From: Paenibacillus woosongensis
GTDB lineage: Bacteria > Bacillota > Bacilli > Paenibacillales > Paenibacillaceae
DNA length: 64,000 nt
NCBI RefSeq assembly: GCF_009725165.1
Contig: NZ_WNZW01000004.1
Location: 62,001-126,000, forward strand
Direction: 5' to 3'
Shown here: positions 1 to 7,233 of the stretch, in pieces
Layout: the number at the start of each line of letters is the position of its first letter
Position numbering within the stretch: the first letter of the stretch is position 1
Translations under genes and position numbers: made by a program
Notes under the pieces: generated by a model
The model's input: the letters and a program-made list of their open reading frames with translations, nothing else
The model's database searches: none
What the model was told of the DNA's origin: nothing

Positions 1-1
1 C

Positions 2-613
2 GACGGAATACCGGAGCTGGTCATCGGCGGCAGCGTTACGGTGATGTATGACAGAGACGGGCGTGAACGATGGAGATATGAAGGATCGATTGAGTCGCAG
101 CATATTGCATTGGGCAGATTCAGGCCCGAGTTGCCGGGGCTTCAGGTCGCCGGACTCGATCGGATGGTTCGCGAGGATGACGGTAAAGATCTAAAGGGAA
201 AAGACGCGTTATTCTTAGTCGATAACGAAGGCAACGAACTGTGGAAGGAGGAACGTACGACGAGCGGCTGGCTAACCATTGCCGAAACGTTAAGCAACTG
301 GCGTCCAGGAGCGCCGGATTACATTCTTGCCTACCGCCGGGGAGGGGGAGTGTACCCAGCCCTGTACGACGGTTACCAGAACATCGTGGCCGAGTTTCCT
401 CATGAGGGCTATGCGGTTCATGGCGACCTTCTCGGACTTGGGACCGAGCAGGTTGTCATCTATGATGATGAGCTGGCGGTGATTTACTCCAGCGAGGAAG
501 CAGACTTATCCGCTTCGCCATCCGGTGTGTCCTTACCTCATCCAAAACGGTGGTACAATTCCACTCTTTATCCGGGAGGAGAAATAAATGCAGGCCTATT
601 TTCCCGCACATGA
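2..613 (+). CDS. Beta-propeller protein, probable rhamnogalacturonan lyase-like, C-terminal part
   Basis: The reading frame is open at the left edge of the window, so only the last 203 residues are present. They show repeated blade-like units of alternating hydrophobic strands with Asp/Gly turns (YDRDGRERWRYEG, LVDNEGNELWKEE, ending VVIYDDELAVIYSS). This resembles the C-terminal propeller of family 11 or 26 rhamnogalacturonan lyases and related FG-GAP-like proteins. No catalytic residue can be judged because the N-terminus is missing. The gene overlaps the next one, a GH105 hydrolase that acts on products of such lyases, by 26 bases; this supports a shared role in pectin side-chain breakdown. 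The lyase assignment is inference and the propeller fold is the safer statement. Confidence 0.5.
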   Translation, partial: DGIPELVIGGSVTVMYDRDGRERWRYEGSIESQHIALGRFRPELPGLQVAGLDRMVREDDGKDLKGKDALFLVDNEGNELWKEERTTSGWLTIAETLSNWRPGAPDYILAYRRGGGVYPALYDGYQNIVAEFPHEGYAVHGDLLGLGTEQVVIYDDELAVIYSSEEADLSASPSGVSLPHPKRWYNSTLYPGGEINAGLFSRT

Positions 614-2936
614 TGCGATAGCAAGGCATACTGCAGGAGGGCATACGAAGCGCGTGCTCGCTGCTGTGGCCAGCCGCCATATTGGCGCTCATCCGCCGGA
701 GCCCCTTATGTACCGGGTTCATTCCCGCCGGGGCTTCCGCCGTTTGGAGGATTGCCGTTACGACATGGACTTGATGCAGCGCTGGCCGGAGCTGTCTGCC
801 GGGCAATTTGTCTATGTATGGGCCATGCTGTGGGCGGAGCAGGACGGGGAGACCCCATTTGCGGTCAGCTGTTATAGCCCGGTTAAAATTTATATCAATG
901 GAAGCCTGGCCTTCCAATCGAATTTGAATGATGACGTATTTCCGGATAGGCGCGCCTTTTTCCGCGCCAAAACGAGGAAAGGGCGCAACGATATCGTCCT
1001 GGAATTCGTCGCGGTTGAGACCGGCTGCGGTGGAATCTTTGGGACGGGCAGTGTCAAAGGAGCGCCCATGCATTTCTTGAATCCCACCCGTGCAGGCCGG
1101 GGCTGCGAAGGCTGGGTATACAGCAGGCCGCAGCAGGCGCGCTGGCGTACATTGCCAGGCTGGAGAGGCTGCCATCCAGTGGAGAGCATGCCAGGTTCGC
1201 ACGTTCTTGATCCGGGGGATGATTCTGAGCAGGGACTGCACAAGCTAAAGCTGAATCATACCGATCCCTTTGCCCCTCTTCTGCTGGATCGCGACGGTGT
1301 TCCAGCCCCTGATCGTTTGAATGAATGCGGCGAATATACCGCATGGTACCCACAGGACGAGTGGACGCCTGAGGAGCTTAGAAGCGGATGCTTCCACCGT
1401 CTGTTGGGCGTAAAGCCGGGAGCAAAAGCGTTTGCCTGGTGCAAGCTGGAGCTGCGCGGGGCATTGCGGGCCGATCTGCGGCTTGAAGGACGGTATGCAG
1501 GAAAGATTGCCGTTTACGTTGGCGGCAAGCTTGTATTTCAAGGCAAGGAGGAGAGCGGGCGGATCGATATTTCGCTGCAGGAGATCCGATTCGGGACGCA
1601 GGATCTCGTTGTAGAGTCCACTTGCGGCGGGGAAGACTGGGGTTTTGAATTTAACGAGCCTCAAATCGCTTGCGCATCTTCGCCGCAGGCTGTCCTTCGG
1701 TTGGTACGGCCTTACCCTATTGAGGGAATGAGAGATCACTGGCTGTATCTTGGAGCATTTTCAGCAGAAAATGCCCCCTCGGCTGCAGAGGTGCCGGCGA
1801 TAGATCGGTTGTTCGGTCAAGGGCAGGAAGCGACTTATTGGCGGGTGGATCGGCCGGAATGCTGGGTGAGGCCTTATCTGGAAACTCCCCTTTACGGCAG
1901 ATGGAATTATCCACTGGGCGTAACGCTTTATGGACTGCTGAGAACGGGAGCGGCGTTGTCAGCACCGCACTATACGGAATATGCCGCCGGGCATATCGAG
2001 CAATGCAGCAAGTGGCATGATTATGCCGAGTGGGATCGCAAACAATACGGGGCGCCGGGATTGAACCATCAGCTGAGCCTGATCGACTCTCTGGACGATT
2101 GCGGCTCCTTTGGCGCCGCGATGCTGACGGCAAATAAGCTGCGTCCCTTATTGGGAGTGGAGCGCGCGGCCGCCCACATCGCCCATTACATCACGCACGT
2201 ACAGGATCGTTTGCCAGATGGGGCGTTCTACCGGACTCGCGGTACCGTTGATTTCATGAAGGGCACGATGTGGTGTGATGATTTATATATGAGCACTCCA
2301 TTCCTGTCCAAATATTATGAGCTTACAGGAGACGGGCGTTATTTGGACGATGCGGCTTTACAGTTTTTGCGATATAAAGAGCGCTTATTCATTCCTGAGC
2401 TAGGCATCATGCATCATGTGTTTGATGATAAATTCGGCAAACCAAACGGTGTTCCCTGGGGGCGGGGGAACGGCTGGGTCATTTTCTCGCTGACCGAGCT
2501 GCTGACGATTATGCCGTCAGAGCATAAACTGCGGCCAGAGCTGCTGAAATTTTACCGCGAGCTTAGCGAGGGCTACCGCAAGCTGCAAAGCGAAAACGGG
2601 ATGTGGCATCAGGTGCTGACAGACAGTGAGTCCTATGCCGAGGCTTCCTGTACGGCGATGTTCATCTACGCTTTTGCTCACGGGGTTCGGCATGGCTGGC
2701 TGGAAGAGCAGGACTTATATTTGGAGGCGGCCGTAAGAGGCTGGGAGGGACTAACCGAGACATGCATTGATAAGCACGGCAACGTATACGGCGTATGCCG
2801 CGGATCAGGGTATTCGTTTAATAAGCTGTACTATAAAGAAGAGCTCGACTGGCAGCTGAATGATACGCACGGGATCGGCATTGTGCTTCTGGCGGGCATA
2901 GAAATTGTCCAATTGGAGTCCGAGCTTGTTGAATAA
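588..2936 (+). CDS. GH105 unsaturated rhamnogalacturonyl hydrolase with long N-terminal extension
   Basis: Family GH105 hydrolyses the unsaturated galacturonyl residue from rhamnogalacturonan oligosaccharides made by lyases, usually in the cytoplasm. The C-terminal ~370 residues fit the (alpha/alpha)6 barrel: MWCDDLYM (D564/D565) is at the place of the catalytic Asp of YteR, and WGRGNGW at residues 624-630 is a family hallmark. The protein is 782 aa, about twice the usual ~370. The first ~400 residues contain two similar segments, VKIYINGSLAFQS and IAVYVGGKLVFQG, which look like beta-sandwich binding modules. No signal peptide is seen. The ATG at 588 has GGGAGGA eight bases upstream and overlaps the preceding gene, so the two are probably cotranscribed. 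Family call is strong; the role of the N-terminal half is unknown. Confidence 0.85.
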   Translation: MQAYFPAHDAIARHTAGGHTKRVLAAVASRHIGAHPPEPLMYRVHSRRGFRRLEDCRYDMDLMQRWPELSAGQFVYVWAMLWAEQDGETPFAVSCYSPVKIYINGSLAFQSNLNDDVFPDRRAFFRAKTRKGRNDIVLEFVAVETGCGGIFGTGSVKGAPMHFLNPTRAGRGCEGWVYSRPQQARWRTLPGWRGCHPVESMPGSHVLDPGDDSEQGLHKLKLNHTDPFAPLLLDRDGVPAPDRLNECGEYTAWYPQDEWTPEELRSGCFHRLLGVKPGAKAFAWCKLELRGALRADLRLEGRYAGKIAVYVGGKLVFQGKEESGRIDISLQEIRFGTQDLVVESTCGGEDWGFEFNEPQIACASSPQAVLRLVRPYPIEGMRDHWLYLGAFSAENAPSAAEVPAIDRLFGQGQEATYWRVDRPECWVRPYLETPLYGRWNYPLGVTLYGLLRTGAALSAPHYTEYAAGHIEQCSKWHDYAEWDRKQYGAPGLNHQLSLIDSLDDCGSFGAAMLTANKLRPLLGVERAAAHIAHYITHVQDRLPDGAFYRTRGTVDFMKGTMWCDDLYMSTPFLSKYYELTGDGRYLDDAALQFLRYKERLFIPELGIMHHVFDDKFGKPNGVPWGRGNGWVIFSLTELLTIMPSEHKLRPELLKFYRELSEGYRKLQSENGMWHQVLTDSESYAEASCTAMFIYAFAHGVRHGWLEEQDLYLEAAVRGWEGLTETCIDKHGNVYGVCRGSGYSFNKLYYKEELDWQLNDTHGIGIVLLAGIEIVQLESELVE

Positions 2937-2950
2937 TGATAATTGCTTGC

Positions 2951-2968
2951 AAATATGGTACCATATTT
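2951..2968. promoter_or_regulatory. Perfect 18-bp palindrome upstream of the DivIVA-domain gene
   Basis: AAATATGGTACCATATTT is a perfect palindrome centred 60 bases before the start codon, just downstream of the GH105 stop. Its position suits an operator in the leader or promoter. No strong -35/-10 pair is visible, so the role is open. Confidence 0.35.
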
Positions 2969-3019
2969 ATTGGCTGTTTATTTACGCATGCTCAAGCCTT
3001 TAGGTGTGGAGGGATCATT

Positions 3020-3409
3020 ATGCAAGACGAATATACGCGCAAGCTGGAGGACCAGAAAGGCCTGTTCAAGCAGCTCGGCATCAAGCTGGACGCCCTGACG
3101 ATCCATGAGAAAGATTTCGACGTGAAGATGCGCGGGTATGAGAAAGAGGAAGTAGACCGTTTCCTGGATGATATTATCGTTGATTATGAAAGATTTTACG
3201 ATATCATCACGGATTTGTTGGATAAATATAAGGAGCTCCAGCGCCGCCAGGCTTATCTTGAAGAAGAGAAGAAGGCGTTGTCGATCCGCAAGGTGAATAC
3301 CGATTCCGGCAGCGTGATTGAGCGTCAGCTCGTAGAGGACGGCATCCGGCAAATGGAGCGCAGCCTGGAGCAATTCAAACTGCATATTCGCAAGGAATTT
3401 GATGTATAA
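3020..3409 (+). CDS. DivIVA-domain protein, GpsB-like
   Basis: This 129-aa protein carries a DivIVA/GpsB N-terminal domain (residues ~25-60, core KMRGYEKEEVDRFLDDII followed by a Tyr/Phe-rich helix). A coiled coil follows to about residue 85, and a short C-terminal helical tail contains IRQMERSLEQF. DivIVA-family proteins bind membranes or cell-division and wall-synthesis proteins at curved membrane sites; GpsB shuttles penicillin-binding proteins between septum and side wall. Its short length and two-part layout favour GpsB over full-length DivIVA. ATG 3020 was chosen because GGAGGG lies just upstream; the open frame extends back to 2936 but the earlier ATG has no ribosome binding site. It stands alone, between a palindrome-containing leader and its own terminator. 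Confidence 0.75.
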   Translation: MQDEYTRKLEDQKGLFKQLGIKLDALTIHEKDFDVKMRGYEKEEVDRFLDDIIVDYERFYDIITDLLDKYKELQRRQAYLEEEKKALSIRKVNTDSGSVIERQLVEDGIRQMERSLEQFKLHIRKEFDV

Positions 3410-3414
3410 GAGGG

Positions 3415-3444
3415 ACTGGTGCTCGAAGCGCCGGTTCTTTTTTT
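3415..3444 (+). terminator. Intrinsic terminator of the DivIVA-domain gene
   Basis: An 8-bp stem (ACTGGTGC / GCGCCGGT, with G-U pairs) and 5-base loop are followed by a run of T residues, 6 bases after the stop codon. Confidence 0.75.
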
Positions 3445-3519
3445 GTATAAAAAAAGCCCGCTTTGCGCAACATTTCACTAAAGGGTCGTTCCATTCACAG
3501 GATGTTCATGCATTCTTCA

Positions 3520-3591
3520 TTGCACAAAATGGGGGGATATGGTATTATATATTTAAGATTTAGATCTAGTCTAAATTTAAAATAATTTAAA
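3520..3591 (+). promoter_or_regulatory. SigA promoter of dps with two palindromic operator candidates
   Basis: TTGCAC (3520-3525), a 17-base spacer and TATTAT (3543-3548) form a good sigma-A promoter. Downstream lie ATTTAGATCTAGTCTAAAT (3558-3576), an inverted repeat with 7-base arms, and TTAAAATAATTTAAA (3577-3591), which matches the Bacillus PerR box TTATAATNATTATAA at 11 of 14 defined positions. Peroxide-type repression of dps/mrgA by PerR is known in Bacillus; that it applies here is inference. Confidence 0.6.
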
Positions 3592-3659
3592 AATGAAATT
3601 TTTAGGGCTAGGCTGACGAGAATCAATCCTATTTTGATGATTGAATGGAGGAATTACTA

Positions 3660-4124
3660 ATGTCAAACCAAGTGCTGACTGAAACTAACCAAACTCTGCA
3701 TCAACAATTGAACCTGCAAATCGCTAACTGGACGGTGTTGTATACCAAGCTGCATCATTTCCACTGGTACGTGAAAGGTCCTCAATTTTTTACGCTGCAT
3801 GAGAAGTTCGAGGAGCTGTACAATGAAGCGGCTGGCTACGTCGATGAAATTGCTGAGCGGCTGTTGGCAATTGGCGGCGAACCGATTAGTACGCTAAAGG
3901 ATGCTTTGGCGCACACGACGATTTCCGAAGCGGCAGGCAGGCAGTCCGCAGAAGAGATGGTTGCGGCTGTGATCACTGATTTCGAATCGATTAGCCAAGA
4001 GCTGAAGAGTGGAATGGAAGCCGCAGAGCAGGCTGAAGATGAAGCGACTGGGGATCTGCTGCTTGGCATGCTGTCGGCTTTAGACAAGCACAGATGGATG
4101 CTGAACGCATATTTGGGTAAGTAA
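3660..4124 (+). CDS. dps: Dps family DNA-binding ferritin-like protein
   Basis: Dps proteins form 12-subunit cages that oxidise and store iron with peroxide, and many coat DNA under stress. The 154-aa product is a typical four-helix ferritin-like chain. The inter-subunit ferroxidase ligands are all visible with correct spacing: H35, H47, D62 and E66 (spacings 12, 15, 4, as in other Dps). ATG 3660 has GGAGG nine bases upstream; the in-frame upstream start at 3645 lies before that site. It has its own promoter with a PerR-like box and is followed by a hairpin. The product belongs to oxidative-stress defence; whether it binds DNA cannot be told, as no long basic tail is present. Confidence 0.93.
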   Translation: MSNQVLTETNQTLHQQLNLQIANWTVLYTKLHHFHWYVKGPQFFTLHEKFEELYNEAAGYVDEIAERLLAIGGEPISTLKDALAHTTISEAAGRQSAEEMVAAVITDFESISQELKSGMEAAEQAEDEATGDLLLGMLSALDKHRWMLNAYLGK

Positions 4125-4144
4125 GTTCATAGGCACCTAGATGG

Positions 4145-4187
4145 AACCTGTTCGATTAGGATCATATCCTAGCCGGACAGGTTTCTT
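4145..4187 (+). terminator. Hairpin after dps
   Basis: Arms AACCTGT and ACAGGTT enclose a second stem TAGGAT/ATCCTA. The tail TTTCTTC is only moderately T-rich, so this is a probable rather than certain terminator of dps. It lies just upstream of the DUF488 ribosome binding site. Confidence 0.5.
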
Positions 4188-4215
4188 CAGGTGCTCTATA
4201 AAGGGGGAATATACC

Positions 4216-4566
4216 GTGCTCAAAATCAAAAGAATCTATGAGGATCCCGCTTTCGAGGATGGCAAGCGCATACTAGTGGACAGAATATGGCCTCGCGGCA
4301 TCAGCAAAGCCGAAGCTAAGCTCGACTTATGGATGAAGGAGGTTGCCCCGAGTACCGGGCTGCGGAAATGGTTTGCCCACAAGCCTGAACGGTATGCCGA
4401 ATTTTCCAAGCGTTATGAGCAGGAGCTGGCTGCGCAAGAAGCTAAAGTGTATATCGAGCAATTGCGTTCCTGGATGGAGAGCGAAACGGTCACTTTACTG
4501 TATGCAGCTAAGGATCAGAAGCATAACCATGCACTTGTGCTGCAGGAAGTGCTGGAACGCAAATAA
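4216..4566 (+). CDS. DUF488 family protein (YeaO-like)
   Basis: The 116-aa product matches the DUF488/YeaO family: RIYEDPAFEDGKRILVDRIWPRGISK near the N-terminus in pieces (RILVDRIWPRG is the hallmark), then LWMKEVAPSTGLRKWFAHKPERYAEF, and a C-terminal TLLYAAKD segment. The biochemical role of the family is not established. GTG 4216 was preferred because AAGGGGG lies 8 bases upstream and the family motif starts only a few residues later; the in-frame ATG at 4141 lies inside the preceding hairpin. It is a single gene between dps and a converging Fe-S protein gene. Confidence 0.8.
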   Translation: MLKIKRIYEDPAFEDGKRILVDRIWPRGISKAEAKLDLWMKEVAPSTGLRKWFAHKPERYAEFSKRYEQELAAQEAKVYIEQLRSWMESETVTLLYAAKDQKHNHALVLQEVLERK

Positions 4567-4615
4567 TGTGCAGCGATCACACAGCCCCTGGCTATCCTAA
4601 GTAGGCTATTACTGG

Positions 4616-4951
4616 TTATTGTGCGGCCAAACGCCGCATGTCCCGAAGCTGGACATTCGAGCTGTAAGTTGCCGATTTGCTCCTTAATTTGAAGGCAGGA
4701 TAGCTCTCTTCTGCATCAAGCCACAGTGTATCCTCATAGAAAATTTGGTGCTGTTGATCGACGACAAAGGACAAGGCTCCGGCATCAATCGGAAGATCAA
4801 ACTGACCTTTCTCGTCTTGGATTAGCAGTGTATTTATGCCGTCACATCCGCAGCCTTCCGTGTCATAGTATAGCTTGATCACACCGGGCTGCTCCCCTAA
4901 TTTCTCCTGAAGTCTGCGTTCCGCCAACGGCGATATTTCCAATTTAATCAT
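4616..4951 (-). CDS. HesB/IscA-like Fe-S cluster biosynthesis family protein (YqkB-like)
   Basis: This 111-aa protein resembles Bacillus YqkB, a HesB/IscA-like fold protein. The GCGCDG motif (Cys34 and Cys36) is in the position of the first metal-binding cysteine of A-type carriers, but the C-terminal CGC pair typical of true IscA/SufA is absent, so a classical scaffold role is doubtful. The ATG at 4951 is preceded on the minus strand by AAGGAG. It converges with the DUF488 gene and diverges from the nitroreductase gene. Family assignment is fairly secure, function is inferred. Confidence 0.75.
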   Translation of the reverse strand: MIKLEISPLAERRLQEKLGEQPGVIKLYYDTEGCGCDGINTLLIQDEKGQFDLPIDAGALSFVVDQQHQIFYEDTLWLDAEESYPAFKLRSKSATYSSNVQLRDMRRLAAQ

Positions 4952-5209
4952 TATTACTGCTCCTTTCTTTATTTTAAATATATAAGATGTACTCTACTGG
5001 GAACAACAGCGATCATAGGAACATTTTACGTACTGCTTACATCCCTTTTTATAGTTTAACTCATAATCCATTCCCTTTTCCCTTGTTTTGATTATAGATA
5101 TTATTTTTTATTCCATCAAATCCCCACTTTTTACAATGTTAAATTATAATAGTAAGCAGATTGGATTTATCCCCTATGGGGCGAATTTTTGGAATGGATG
5201 GTGATTGTA
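4952..5209. other. Divergent AT-rich intergenic region
   Basis: This 258-base gap separates the diverging YqkB-like and nitroreductase genes and is very AT-rich. A perfect TATAAT lies at 5145-5150 on the plus strand, but no matching -35 is seen 17 bases upstream. No RNA gene or ORF was recognised. Confidence 0.4.
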
Positions 5210-5740
5210 ATGGACGTATTGTCAGCAATTGAGAAACGGAGAGAGATTACAGCGTATAAGGATATTCCGATTTCCGAGGAGGATTTGAGCAAGCTCAAGA
5301 CGGTCTTGTATCAATCTCCTACCGGAAACAATTTGCCCTCAAGGGAATTTATTCTGATTACGAATAAATCACTGCTGGCGCAATTGAGCAAGACAACGCC
5401 TTATATGCGGTGGCTGGAGCAGGCTGCTGCTGGTGTAGCTATTATCGGCCGCGAGGAAGTGAGCAAGTATTGGCTGCAGGACGCCTCCATCGCTGGAGGA
5501 TACTTGTGGCTGGCCGCGACATCGCTTGGACTTGGGGCTGCCTGGGGAGCGGTCTATCATGCAGAGGATCAGCAAGAATCTGCCCAGCGGGAAAGCTATG
5601 TGCGAAACTTGCTGGGTATCCCGGAGAAGTATCGTGTAGTAGCCATCCTGGGATTGGGTTATCCGGCCAGCGATCCGCCGCCGAAAGAAATGTACGCTGA
5701 GGATGCGGTGTTCCATTTGAATGGCTTCATTGTACGGTAA
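5210..5740 (+). CDS. Nitroreductase family protein
   Basis: The 176-aa product fits FMN-dependent nitroreductases, which use NAD(P)H to reduce nitroaromatics, quinones or flavins in the cytoplasm. The N-terminal AIEKRREITAYKD contains the R-R phosphate-binding pair. SPTGNNLPSREFI is the PSxxN-type FMN segment (TGNN variant), and a C-terminal GIPEKYRVVAILGLGYP segment is family-typical. A TTG at 5189 opens the frame, but ATG 5210 with GGATGGTG upstream begins exactly where family members start. The gene is monocistronic, with a strong terminator-like hairpin about 100 bases further on. The substrate cannot be predicted. Confidence 0.85.
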   Translation: MDVLSAIEKRREITAYKDIPISEEDLSKLKTVLYQSPTGNNLPSREFILITNKSLLAQLSKTTPYMRWLEQAAAGVAIIGREEVSKYWLQDASIAGGYLWLAATSLGLGAAWGAVYHAEDQQESAQRESYVRNLLGIPEKYRVVAILGLGYPASDPPPKEMYAEDAVFHLNGFIVR

Positions 5741-5845
5741 TTGTAGGCGCACATAGGAGTACAGCTCCCAGCATGCGGTGCTTTACTGCATGACGGCGGC
5801 TAATGCGCAGGGCTACTCATTTTTTTCTAGGTCGACTACATTGTC

Positions 5846-5893
5846 GCGTAAGCTTTCCATGGGGAGTGATGTATGGGAAGCTTACGCTTTTTT
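5846..5893 (+). terminator. Strong intrinsic terminator
   Basis: Perfect 10-bp arms GCGTAAGCTT / AAGCTTACGC are followed by TTTTTT. It lies about 105 bases after the nitroreductase stop codon and presumably ends that transcript. Confidence 0.7.
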
Positions 5894-5926
5894 GTTGATT
5901 TCTTAAACTGCCCTCATGTCCAACAA

Positions 5927-6119
5927 AATTAACTGGATTTTTGGTATTTAAAATATGCGATCTAGCGAAAAGTGTACAATTAGCTGGATTTTGTGTCATT
6001 AATACCAGGTTTTTTAGTCAGATGATGTTATTGAATTGTTTTTTAGTACATGAAATCCATCTAACTCTATAAATTGTTCCATTACACTATAATTAAGTAC
6101 ACAAAACGCAACTAAATCC
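5927..6119. repeat. Dispersed intergenic repeat, copy 1 (AAATCCA-CTAATT family)
   Basis: AATTAACTGGATTT (5927-5940) and AATTAGCTGGATTT (5978-5991) are in one orientation, and AAATCCATCTAACT (6053-6066) and CTAAATCC (6112-6119) are in the other. The stretch from 6053 onward aligns over about 60 bases with 59670 onward, including AAATCCATCTAA, TGTT and AATTA-TACA blocks. Confidence 0.45.
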
Positions 6120-6179
6120 GATCCAGGCTACACAGAGGGCACAGGCTGCAGTAGGGTGATTCTAATCCTTTTTTTAATT

Positions 6180-6221
6180 TGTGACGAAAATCACAAGCTG
6201 AACATATAAATCCTCTACAAT
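6180..6221 (+). promoter_or_regulatory. Fnr-type promoter of the V4R-cupin unit
   Basis: TGTGACGAAAATCACA at 6180-6195 is a perfect TGTGA-N6-TCACA CRP/Fnr-family site. A -10 hexamer TACAAT lies at 6216-6221, which puts the expected transcription start near 6229 and the site centre at about -41.5. That is the classic class II activator position. Fnr control is inferred from the site and the nitrate-respiration context. Confidence 0.7.
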
Positions 6222-6262
6222 AAAAATAAGCTGTAGTTCAAATGAAGAAACGAGGTGCTTGT

Positions 6263-6727
6263 ATGGGGAGCGTGAATACTTTACAGGAATTCTCTTATGA
6301 CGATATGAAGAAGATTTCAAGGACAGCATTGGGAGACGCGGTGCCGATCGAGCTCTACAGAGCTATTCGCCTCATCGGCATGTACCAAGGCCTACCGATG
6401 AAAGGGAAGGGAACGACATTGACGGTTGGCCGGAAAATCGGTGAAAGCCTGCCCGTACAGTCCGTGCAAGAGCTGCTTGATTTATTCCGAGAGCTGAAGG
6501 TGGGAGATCCGCAAATTGTTCTTGAAGAAGAGAACAAACTTCATATTGCGGTGAAGGATTGTTTTTGCGTAGGACTGCCTGAGATCGAAGGGAATCTGGT
6601 TTGCGATTTGGAAGGAGCGATTATGGAGGGTGCGCTTAGCAAAATGATGGACAAAAGAGTGTCCGTCAGGGAAATCAAGTGCAATGTCAATGGCGACGAT
6701 TGCTGCGAGTATGAGGTGCGCCTCTAG
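6263..6727 (+). CDS. V4R (4-vinyl reductase) domain protein
   Basis: The 154-aa product ends in a V4R domain: DCFCVGLPEIEGNLVCDLEG, a central AIMEGALSKMMDKRVSVREIKC, and CNVNGDDCCEYEV, with several conserved cysteines. V4R domains bind small hydrophobic ligands or metals and often sense or modify them. This one has no DNA-binding or enzymatic partner domain. ATG 6263 was chosen because GAGGTG lies 5 bases upstream; an earlier in-frame ATG at 6242 lacks a binding site. The gene sits behind an Fnr-type promoter and is followed 79 bases later by a cupin gene, so both are probably anaerobically induced. A redox or nitric-oxide sensing role is speculation. Confidence 0.75.
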   Translation: MGSVNTLQEFSYDDMKKISRTALGDAVPIELYRAIRLIGMYQGLPMKGKGTTLTVGRKIGESLPVQSVQELLDLFRELKVGDPQIVLEEENKLHIAVKDCFCVGLPEIEGNLVCDLEGAIMEGALSKMMDKRVSVREIKCNVNGDDCCEYEVRL

Positions 6728-6806
6728 AAATGATACAAGCAGCGCCTAACACAGCATCAAATGCAGCATTAAATGCAGCTTCATAATTATAAGGAGGAGA
6801 GTCACG

Positions 6807-7145
6807 ATGGAGAAGAAAAATCTTGCTCAATATCTAGAATATGTGGACAACAAATTTACGAAGCGTATTGTTTTTAAGGAAGAGGACAACGTTATTTTCG
6901 TATTGAACTTTGCTCCAGGAGTGGAGCTGCCGACACATAAGCACCCGGGGGCCAACGTGTATATATTGGTACTTGAAGGTGCTGGTGAAGTAACGTGCAA
7001 TGGACAGCCATCAGCGGTTGCCAAAGGGGATGTCCTTCATATTACCGGGGACAAGGATTTCTCTTATCGCAGCGGGGAGTCAAATTCCAGCCTGTATGTT
7101 GTGTTGACGAAGACTCCGAACGAAGACTACGCCAAGAATGTTTAA
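6807..7145 (+). CDS. Small cupin domain protein
   Basis: A single-domain cupin of 112 residues. The first cupin motif is THKHPGANVYILVLEGAGEV (two His plus a downstream Glu, possible metal ligands). The second region, AKGDVLHITGDKDFSYRSG, lacks the usual His, so metal binding may be incomplete. Small cupins of this type have no common function. ATG 6807 has AAGGAGGAG upstream. It follows the V4R gene in the same direction and ends at a shared strong hairpin, so the pair probably forms one Fnr-controlled transcription unit. Cotranscription is inferred because no promoter or terminator was seen between them. Confidence 0.75.
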   Translation: MEKKNLAQYLEYVDNKFTKRIVFKEEDNVIFVLNFAPGVELPTHKHPGANVYILVLEGAGEVTCNGQPSAVAKGDVLHITGDKDFSYRSGESNSSLYVVLTKTPNEDYAKNV

Positions 7146-7190
7146 GGCAGTGCCAGCCTACTTGAACTGATATGAATAGAGCTGGTTCCA

Positions 7191-7233
7191 AAAAAATGGT
7201 GAACACGAGGTTGTCCTCTGTTCACCATTTTTT
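7191..7233. terminator. Bidirectional terminator between the cupin gene and modB
   Basis: A long hairpin (AAAAAATGGTGAACA / TGTTCACCATTTTTT with an inner GAGG/CCTC) is followed by T runs on both strands. It overlaps the modB stop codon and serves both converging transcripts. Confidence 0.85.

Larger units (their letters stand above)
5741..6179. other. Intergenic region with terminator and dispersed repeat copy
   Basis: No gene is seen in this stretch. It contains a strong hairpin at 5846-5893 and, from about 5927 to 6119, an AT-rich segment with the motif AAATCCANCTAAYT in both orientations. That segment shows clear similarity to positions 59670-59734, described as a separate repeat feature. 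Confidence 0.5.

Noticed and set aside
456..1241. Minus-strand frame of 261 codons near the window start
   Set aside because: Antisense to the GH105 gene, no ribosome binding site, and it spans the overlap of two plus-strand genes.
6263..6727. V4R protein as a bacteriochlorophyll reductase
   Set aside because: No photosynthesis genes; the domain name reflects its first description and the stand-alone Firmicute proteins have no such role.
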